A stretch of DNA of 64,000 bases from Falsiroseomonas bella (GTDB lineage Bacteria; Pseudomonadota; Alphaproteobacteria; Acetobacterales; Acetobacteraceae). Below are positions 62,501 through 64,000 of the stretch, piece by piece (positions within the stretch are counted from its first letter, which is position 1; each line of letters starts with the position of its first letter). The position numbers and the translations under genes are program-made. The notes beneath the pieces are model-generated. The model saw only the letters and a list, made by a program, of their open reading frames with translations, searched no databases and was not told the origin of the DNA. The stretch covers positions 1 to 64,000 of the forward strand of contig NZ_QGNA01000003.1 of NCBI RefSeq assembly GCF_003173615.1, in the 5' to 3' direction.

Positions 62501-64000
62501 ATCGTCGAGTTTGTCGGGCTCGATGCCGCCGATGCCACCGTCAGCCGGCTCTTCCGTGGCAGCGACACCGTCGTCATCCGCTTCGCCGGGAACGAGGCTG
62601 ACAGCCTGACGGTCGTTGACGCGCTCGCCGGCGATGCGCGCTCGATCGAGACCTACCTGTTCGCCGGCGGCACCGCGTGGACGCGCGAGACCATCCTGGC
62701 GCTCCTCGACAACAGCCCCGCGATTGCGCGGGACGATGGCTACTACTCGGTCGTCACCGGCAGCGCGCTGACGGTGCTTGCATCCGACGTGCTGCGCAAC
62801 GACTTCGATGCCGACGATGACAGCCTGCGGATCGTCGCGGTCGATGGCAGCCCGAACGGCACCGCGGTTCTGGACACATCGGGCAACATCGTCTTCACGC
62901 CGGGCGAAGGCTTCACCGGCGCAACCGCGTTCACCTATCGTATCACCGACGATCGCAACGCCTTTGCCGAGGCGTCCGTCTACGTCAATGTCCGGCCGAT
63001 CGCGGAAGCGCGCGACGACGACGGCTTCCTTGTCGCCGAGGATGACTTCACGAGCATCCGCGTCGAGCGGCTCCTCTCCAACGACATTGACGGCGATCGC
63101 ATGATCGTCGGGCAGGTGTTCGGGGCGGTTGGCGGGACCGTCTCGCTATCGAGCGACGGTGACATCGGCTTCACGCCCGATGCGGACTATGTCGGCCCCG
63201 CGCGCTTCAGCTATGCCGCGAACACACCGGAAGGCGGCCGGGCCGAGGCGACAGTCCATCTCACTGTCACGCCGGTCAATGACGTGCCTATTGCGCGGAA
63301 CGACCGTGGCCTCGTCACGGACGAGAATGTCGCGATCACGGTGAACCCGGGAATTCTCATCGCCAACGACGATGATGTCGACGGTGATCGTCTGACGCTG
63401 CATGAGGTGCAGTCCTCGGCCCAGATCCTCGTGTCGATCAATGCGGCAGGAAACATCGTCGTCGCGCCGCGCGGCGAGTTCTTCGGCGAGGGCAGCTTCA
63501 CCTACGCCGTGATCGACGAAGCCGGGGCGGTCTCGGCCTTCGCCACCGCGACGGTGGTGGTGCGCCCTGTCAATGATGCACCGGTGGCGAATGATGACCG
63601 ATTCGAACTGACCGAGGCCGGCGACCCGATCATGGAGGACAACCCGATCGTCCTCAGCCTGTCCAGGCTGGTCGCCAACGACATCGACATAGATGGTGAC
63701 GACCTCGTGCTGACGGATGCGCGGCTTGCCGTAGGTGGTGCCGTGCGGCTGCTCGACAACCAGACGGTTCTCTTTGAGCCCACGGCCAACTTCAACGGCG
63801 TGGCGAGCTTCCAGTATCGCGTCGACGATGGCCAGGGCGGCAGTGACACCGCGGTGGCGAGCATCATCTATCAGCCGGTCAACGACCGTCCGAACGCCCG
63901 GAATGATCACTATGGCGACGAGGATTTCTATTTTCTCCGCGGCGTCGAGGATGTTCCGATCGAGATCCCCATCGCAGAGTTGCTCAAGAACGACAGCGAC
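44507..64000 (+). CDS. Giant RTX protein with lipase-like N-terminus (3' end beyond the window)
   Basis: One frame stays open from ATG 44507 (GGGAGG 9 bases upstream) to the last base, at least 6,498 residues. Domains in order: (1) class 3 lipase-like hydrolase, residues ~1-450, with S-Y-R-G-T (78-82) and G-H-S-L-G-G (142-147, Ser144); (2) RTX nonapeptides, ~500-565; (3) calcium block D-L-D-G-D-G-L-E-T-R to W-R-D-R-N-G-D-G-I-T-D-A, ~1085-1205; (4) ~720 unassigned residues; (5) about 28 RTX plus HCBP-related units, ~1925-6065, interrupted by a Gly-rich linker and beta domain (~3399-3530) and including five tandem 144-residue repeats; (6) cadherin-like ~95-residue repeats from ~6070. It is probably a calcium-folded, type I-secreted enzyme, adhesin or toxin. 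The C-terminal secretion signal and exporter genes are not visible. Confidence 0.93.
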   Translation, partial: MAIGRDLYLAILALDTYNRDYEQVVKLSGTHIGDARILSRDTDLGLTDAIFDTWKSQGFHGVAYDSSATSIGTDIAISYRGTNFDFSSDPDGLGSAGWRDIVNGWSVFAGGTAGQAALALDLYIAAAGPGADLRAASISTTGHSLGGGLAGLVAETYNRGGLLFDHMPYSAALLSLYVQAQFDQTLLDRYFQGQDRWPASDAGISVLSTEGEVLSALRLSLAGSIPSFGGLRSPVTLHSMALLVDLIWARDNARTDWQPIGKQLWNAYFDAAIADTLTIPASLVGPTGAFATVLQSAIAYSALDSGERPFGDTAIWSMFGDADQLGAVVGGSPATFFGQYVQFEVSIGLAGIQVFKDVKQTLADLLVQFAGALAIRDIEGNAEARRGILDLSDDEQILALDASTHLWEDLLGPGIKPLNIQKFRDTYFAQTDEDWADTLLRWTGLRTLDDIAKVGWQADTADIFDRYHMRTRDDVTSIMLPERSYGPATGTGNAASVDLFVGGTLDETILGTTGNDLIFGSGGADSIDAGDGIDLINAGTGADTITGGGGRNLLIGGDGNDTLTYEGSAVGNVLTIIISPDIADEGFGLIDQNTVQVQVQGVNSGGDSLDDIVFGVEELRLGDGADDVLIRKENQFDLFRDPLVIDLGGPTGAGGDGDTLRFGTRDLLFFEDQGVFYRNGYIQTAIPGSGLLYGATSLLYAGQPLAVNGLLLAEEFLVPSDKVRFKGVDNVELTDKDDRFVLDSSDDGSHSGSGEIKGNKGDDVFYVTNVPDGDLTLDAGEGNDIIIVTDGQAVVTAGGLGRDVIINASEGGQLYGDLVNGTLVDENGTVTAVPDTSENADHFWFAPGTTILDPQKNDILSFYGVPLTGGDASATSVAWALAGPTGAISGAIQSGFSFFSVAVMGSTFGLLKTYFDTWLPNIVYLVTETADQNGRVKMAIINQTDLLFRLATGDQALPTQQDFGDGRSSLTGVQVIRNFDFEAGNFGLGDGLFFDELSGLSTFTRSLANDTGSFGMLFNFPSIFGVIMGGLGAAAELIKLTPAIGMVLQVYEKIALVDSAAWLAGAAVRLAKNMHWAAGADPLVIDLDGDGLETRAVDDGQVFFDFDNDLFSTLTGWVSRDDGFLVRDLNANDRIDNIGEMFGNQFEGGYQHLARHDAAENGGNGDGRISAADAIWSELLVWRDRNGDGITDAGELLPLDSLGIVSIRLDAQGLDIVTPQGARLIGTSEIELASGATRRMYEAIFETVESYSRFAGEAGRAPWQANLKIDAKGIGSVTNLAVAAANDIELGEILADAAATMTEPDFLQLRKQAGPVLSYWGQTLETTRELMPVLLAHADDGTVTLADRGIYVEDMAGGFWTLASGAPIRDAEGNAIARPTLEQVLGQAAASGQHWQLEQAWSPASRGSALQFREPAPYLMHVADGRAVIDDYGIRDTDGSWRLASGRAILDADGNTIPAPTVADILAQTRAAGQEWRTEEIGFNPYADLPVDVIAVRITDGITVDYSVEVTDPDGSFHVWARNLDRALELQFKTGDSREFNLRNYALDFDTLDEVGTSDDSTYRVELLTPGQFHFATSLAGLDFQPAMLTATLDGATGLIDYRVVEGGSYSQSTEEYRSVIEPMIEMVGVSMTQYLLAASRLAVRMALQGGLSEFARELTYDVDADKYRPTGEHELAPMFQAIFEGAPLTNQDDAVQDYFSAWALILSQVYPDYSPRDPDYIFDTKLGVDQPFVFQMLLAAYESVPVDLDLPAIANAFGIEERKIVEHQPTDTVVRGHEGANFFVLSEGDQTVIGSYEPGAQEFNRDVQADIYYVGADSGDDHIYDLDLGDTDQLRFALIDSDQVRAVRDGEDLILFYDSGAHFIRIVDQFLGELNPILDNGTRLQTGVDDIVFADGVVWNRYRMAFAVVDFERAAMDEADAHYGSGSGDIFFSGRGNDYLSGGAGGDTYIYQPGDGRDVIDDLGNFSFGPIQAGMDFLMFRGDITEDTVRLTRDGASENLVITILDAEGNPTGDSLELVGQFGGVRLNLGAFSELIGADDGLDFIAPNLIEKIIFEKGSTLDYATIVERVIANARTDGDDAIYGMLNDNTLDGGRGDDFLTGREGVDTYVYGRDYGSDVVLDSDFSSSLFGPKLDILKLTDDLRWTDIEFLRDGSSDTLRLQVAGTDDQLVLTDFLEEILLVGYLNLIETIEFADGTVWNHLKLLQHYVDIARTDADDTIYGFETIADRIDGGAGNDRLEGMSASDTYVFSAGYGTDTVFDTEGDDRIEFQNLLSGDIEFFRTALDLIMTIRGTGDRIVLENQYVREGQQQHAVELFQFGDRTLVYTDFNPEDIDLVGTNAGETIIGSHFAETLDSRGGDDLLVGKDGGDTYLFDVGYGQDTISDVRARAAWSDRRGIIVPKDDVVRFGDDITQDNVAFTRDGNDLVVSVADRVDTLRIRNQFLDTDSGVERFEFADGGFLLISDVEEALQIEGGNRGDNVITGGLDRPNTLDGRQGDDTLIGGNLADIYAFGADYDFDRIIERPDATGVIDMVQFGATVTRDVMRIGRDGDDLVIDLGNGADVLTIVGGLAGTGVEAFRFADATVLTLDEIIDRMLTGGTGDEQLLGLDGRNDTIWGGGGSDALVGGGGDDTYRFGYGDGTDSVVDTGGSDRLVFGPGVTAELVTFEAIGGDLLATLAGTGERIAVIGGYRARAVEAFVFEDGTTLSIAAVREIIRSARSNAGQDILDTGDFVAGLNLVPGAQHDLVTLSQGSVVVVRTGDGIDRFEMGAGATTATILAPDAPSNTVKTRLADGASDDLVVTFLGGDQLVIAGALGSGAVPTIAFGDGVSWGVAELVQAWIDAQLGAGDDVARGSDRADTLEGGRGDDQLRGARGNDLYRFTRGDGQDVIEDEQGLDRLQLIGYRPDEVRVERLAAGRDDLLLTFTDSDDALIIRNAAIDAVEFSNGTTWTRDTLLDLVNAVGSDLDDLLIGTGGDEAYRPGFGNDRVIDGVGNDVYAFARGDGQDRIETRGAADGFGVIRFGIGIALEDVAFKRDAEGNLILTIAGGDDRLALVDPTGDPDAIVGTLAFADGRTLSIAAISRAIPATSGDDHVIVPAAATVTGGGAGTEVFGLDGNDWLETGRGADILTGGRGHDLLQGHSGGDTYFFALGDGQDTIADVELATDGVVDRVRFAAGIAPADIRILSAGPRDLVIGVGGGDDRITIRDMFVATGRDARIEEFLFANGTAWSLAEILARAGAGGAGDDSIDFGTQLAFDAVLHGDAGNDRLAGGRGNTIYVFEAGGGRDEIVEAGGFAFSNDTLRFGAGIEAAAIVAIRTGNDLLLRFIGSDDQVLVRDQFAFTFVPIESFAFSDGTTLTASDLAGLLVTEQEAQRLLHPSVPDADPFTDPLFARQHAGGVGEEGGGEGGGSSGVGSDSQPRTLTGTPGEVDTFEFFVPLVNDAARLVTITGFEIGDLGDRLDIRLAEGLSGEVVARQEGADTYVYFMDEGVYSFDAGRLLIRLQGVSLSALSLGNFSGAPFSAAIAQTIPGTAAAESLVGGWGTDTLLGNDGADTLTGGTGADSLSGGDRSDLYRFAVGFGQDVVSDNGWSNESPADVVEFGEGISRDDLRVRATDTDLIVSFVGSEDTIRIAGTITNANNRIETLRFADGSTVSHAELVAMAWAPSAADQRLFGSYDANSLDGGAGTDTLLGNDGADTLTGGTGADSLSGGDRSDLYRFAVGFGQDVVSDNGWSNESPADVLEFGEGISRDDLRVRATDTDLIVSFVGGEDTIRIAGTITNANNRIETLRFADGSTVSHAELVAMAWAPSAADQRLFGSYDANGLDGGAGTDTLLGNDGADTLTGGTGADSLSGGDRSDLYRFAVGFGQDVVSDNGWSNESPADVLEFGEGISRDDLRVRATDTDLIVSFVGSEDTIRIAGTITNANNRIETLRFVDGSTLSHAELAAMAWAPSAADQRLFGSYDANSLDGGAGTDTLLGNDGADTLTGGTGADSLSGGDRSDLYRFAVGFGQDVVSDNGWSNESPADVVEFGEGISRDDLRVRATDTDLIVSFVGSEDTIRIAGTITNANNRIETLRFADGSTLSHAELVAMAWAPSAADQRLFGSYDANSLDGGAGTDTIFGNDGADTLTGGTGADSLSGGDRSDLYRFAVGFGQDIVSDNGWSNESPADVLEFGEGISRDDLRVRATDTDLIVSFVGGEDTIRIAGTITNANNRIETLRFADGSTLSHAQLLAMAANDGDLVGGGVGPDSLPGGTGNDTLSGSSGNDTLRGGAGSDSLQGADGADQLLGDAGHDTLDGGAGPDLYAGGAGRDMFTDAEGDDTYGFAPGDGDDRITDRGGSDRIVFAAGIAPGDVTVTLRGGSDVILRIGAGEDRIEVLGAIGIALNVIEQILFEDGTSWSPADLFARANVGTDAAQLLYGGESGDTVDAAGGDDTLDGRGGNDSLTGGAGSDSLLGGEGNDTFDGGTGGDSLVGGLGNDIFRFAVGQVSAVVSDSGGSDAVELASGILVGELAVSARGNDLVLRIGDGEDRIILAGVLSGAAAVVEEIRFADGTVLAHADLVTLAAAGAGDDQTLIGSVLSNDIAGGVGDDSIDAQGGNDTVDGGTGADTIIGGAGDDDIAGGSGIDQISDVSGNDTYRFALGDGQDAITDLGGTDAIVLGEGIAAGDVWVSQTNDLDLVIRLAGTEDRIRLVRALTETGTVIEALRLADASVLSFAELVAISQRASDGADVIFGTGLDEDLEGARGDDVLGGFAGNDTLHGQSGNDSLLGGAGEDVLSGGGGIDTLAGEAGNDVYRFAPGDGQDLIQDSGGVDTIEFATGLSADAVFVRKIGTALELRFDGVEDRLTIANAVTGGGTIESVSFADGTVWDAAELLRRSTAGTPGDDAYAGTDSGDQLVGLGGSDTLTALGGSDSLDGGADADSLDGGAGGDELRGGTGNDMLVGGAGPDTYVFVAGDGLDTISDLGDAATDTLRIEGFDPETLRFSRTGPDGGDLTIRFSGSTDRIVVTGAFAAGEAGRVEQFVIAASGTMLTLAEVQALVQPDIGIDGQVLSGDADDNVLLGSDLADFITGGDGADTLLGGGGDDVFGDIAADGSTDPMTGGMGRDTYRYLPTFAIADVIAMDVITDFVPGEAGDIIRLFASTPNPFVSGRLQLRQSGADTDVVLYDEAGIGRAVLRLVGVDADALVPANFGGVELELDSSPIRDGEDGNAISGEPLHDLIFGNGGDDTINSFGGSDTLAGGADDDLISGGFGDDRIAGEAGHDSITGGAGNDILSGGPGNDTLIGGDADAEFAGADIFSGGAGDDVLAGGGQNDIYVFGANDGHDALSDEGGRDRIEFAAGIAAQDIAVIQRGGDLELRVAEGSTRIRLIGAAEASADGIETILFADGASLDRAKLFERAMAGSDDDDVLAILAGNTIDGLGGNDELTGTSGADTILGGTGDDLLRGAGGDDAYVFRRGDGQDVIADTEGANVIILGAGIAPADLGVVRGRETVVLELSGTGDRIDLGWSADPAMAIREVRFDGGEVWATATLVAMALAASAGDDVIHGTDGPETLTGLVGDDRLLGKGGDDDLAGGAGVDLLEGGLGDDIYRFAPGDDQDRIVDVSGSADVLLLAAGILPGDIRVAQSSDGSAIILHIGGDGDRIRIEDALTGGRIEVLRFADGTEWGVADLLLRVPTALDDFLFGDDGPQTLAGGLGDDRMSGGGGSDEYRFAAGDGRDIIRDSATSLLDRLVISGYGAADLVVTRLGRESTDVAIGFAGSRDQIIVVDALDIHGRGIEEFVLGDMILSTADIADLLVDAQVSSGDDVIFGSAGAETLAGGPGDDLIVGGGGDDLFRYARGDGDDRIDARGTGHSVIALADYTVADVASAVRGGPNSLDLVVTFAEGGDRLLLVGALGGPGSAQDSLIIHFADGTSWDRSAMRARAIEDIEGLGDDNIYGFDGADLVDLSGGNDFASGFAGADRFVFSAGDGHDRIEDSGLGAHEVDIVEFVGLDAADATVSRLFRGSDTVVIRFAGNEADSLTVVDALAGDARSIETYLFAGGTAWTRETILALLDNSPAIARDDGYYSVVTGSALTVLASDVLRNDFDADDDSLRIVAVDGSPNGTAVLDTSGNIVFTPGEGFTGATAFTYRITDDRNAFAEASVYVNVRPIAEARDDDGFLVAEDDFTSIRVERLLSNDIDGDRMIVGQVFGAVGGTVSLSSDGDIGFTPDADYVGPARFSYAANTPEGGRAEATVHLTVTPVNDVPIARNDRGLVTDENVAITVNPGILIANDDDVDGDRLTLHEVQSSAQILVSINAAGNIVVAPRGEFFGEGSFTYAVIDEAGAVSAFATATVVVRPVNDAPVANDDRFELTEAGDPIMEDNPIVLSLSRLVANDIDIDGDDLVLTDARLAVGGAVRLLDNQTVLFEPTANFNGVASFQYRVDDGQGGSDTAVASIIYQPVNDRPNARNDHYGDEDFYFLRGVEDVPIEIPIAELLKNDSD
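46013..46200 (+). repeat. First RTX nonapeptide block
   Basis: Tandem G-G-x-G-x-D-x-L/I-type repeats (G-T-T-G-N-D-L-I-F, G-S-G-G-A-D-S-I-D, G-G-D-G-N-D-T-L) cover residues ~503-564 of the giant protein. They would bind Ca2+ as parallel beta rolls after export. The block is isolated from the main RTX region by about 1,360 residues. Confidence 0.85.
47756..48130 (+). other. EF-hand-like calcium-binding segment within the giant RTX gene
   Basis: Residues ~1084-1208 contain repeated D-x-D-G-D-G and D-x-N-x-N-D loops: D-L-D-G-D-G-L-E-T-R, F-F-D-F-D-N-D, L-N-A-N-D-R-I-D, G-N-G-D-G-R-I-S, R-N-G-D-G-I-T-D-A-G-E-L. The order, with T-G-W-V-S-x-D-D-G-F-L-V between, is a module common in very large RTX proteins. 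It probably senses external calcium during secretion. Confidence 0.75.
54703..55110 (+). other. Gly-rich linker and internal C-terminal-like beta domain
   Basis: Residues ~3399-3421 are a Gly/Ser/Glu linker. The next ~110 residues (V-D-T-F-E-F-F-V, I-T-G-F-E-I-G-D-L-G-D-R-L-D-I-R, L-L-I-R-L-Q-G-V-S-L-S-A-L) resemble the terminal domain that normally ends type I-secreted RTX proteins. Here the frame continues for at least 3,000 more residues, so this may be a fusion scar. Confidence 0.5.
55141..57228 (+). repeat. Five near-identical 432-bp tandem repeats (144 codons each)
   Basis: The landmark GACACG of each unit falls at 55145, 55577, 56009, 56441 and 56873, an exact 432-bp period. Each unit encodes two RTX motifs (N-D-G-A-D-T-L-T-G-G-T-G-A-D-S-L-S-G-G), then Y-R-F-A-V-G-F-G-Q-D, an HCBP-related domain and a linker A-W-A-P-S-A-A-D-Q-R-L-F-G-S-Y-D-A-N. 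The fifth copy ends about 70 bases short of a full period and then diverges. Identity extends to synonymous sites, so the expansion is recent. Confidence 0.95.
62713..64000 (+). repeat. Cadherin-like ~95-residue tandem domains
   Basis: Units begin near 62731 (A-R-D-D-G), 63009 (A-R-D-D-D-G), 63293 (A-R-N-D), 63587 (A-N-D-D) and 63894 (A-R-N-D), spaced 93-102 codons. Each has L-x-N-D-x-D-x-D-G-D, then F-T-P and F-x-Y-x-x-x-D segments and a V-N-D-x-P linker. These are cadherin/tandem-95 type beta domains found in large bacterial adhesins. The fifth unit is cut by the window edge. Confidence 0.85.

Noticed and set aside
46013-62700. Possible CRISPR array, because of regular short repeats
   Set aside because: The periodicity is in codons of RTX nonapeptides within one open frame; there are no constant repeats with unique spacers.

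Overview
The window is about 68-70% G+C and reads as a chromosomal segment of an alphaproteobacterium. The best guess is Rhodospirillales/Acetobacterales (Roseomonas-like). This rests on the base composition, an initiator tRNA with A29:U41, Bug-family binding proteins, DUF3141 next to Pta/AckA, and DUF6445 beside a flavin halogenase. It is an inference, because there is no rRNA or marker gene here.

Layout. (1) 51-1748: an initiator tRNA whose 3' half is overlapped antisense by a large serine recombinase gene. (2) 2050-6263: adenine deaminase, a CPBP protease fragment, an acyltransferase and a divergent TetR regulator. (3) 6386-14420: a complete Kdp potassium system, with kdpDE divergent from two tiny membrane ORFs plus kdpABC. 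(4) 14548-23109, minus strand: a fermentative block, pta-ackA-pflB-pflA, an AspT-type exchanger, a broken formate channel and two unknown ORFs. (5) 23335-32569: TPR regulator, unknown protein, PPK2, SBF transporter, DUF2254, DUF2252 and a PhaC-like DUF3141 protein. Two promoters here share a 15-base motif. (6) 32921-33410: a sulP gene with an internal gap, cut by an IS3-family remnant. (7) 33522-41134: a divergent catabolic locus. One side has two SDRs, a polysaccharide-deacetylase-fold hydrolase and an oligopeptide-type binding protein. The other has a PaaK-like ligase, an amidohydrolase and a Bug protein. (8) 41178-44170: a DUF6445 oxygenase, a flavin-dependent halogenase and a HlyC-type acyltransferase. 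(9) 44507-64000: one open frame of at least 6,498 codons that runs off the right edge.

The last gene takes up 30% of the window. It encodes a giant RTX protein: a lipase-like N-terminus, an EF-hand-like calcium block, about 28 RTX/HCBP-related units (five of them near-identical 432-bp tandem copies) and cadherin-like repeats. Several very long antisense frames inside it (up to about 1,700 codons) are compositional shadows.

How parts may work together: blocks 4 and 5 look like a low-oxygen or stress energy module. Pyruvate would go to formate and acetyl-CoA through PFL, acetyl-CoA to acetate and ATP through Pta/AckA, with polyphosphate turnover by PPK2 and a PHA-synthase-like enzyme. The HlyC homologue and the giant RTX gene share a divergent promoter region and may form an acylated, type I-secreted surface or toxin system. 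Its exporter genes are not in this window.
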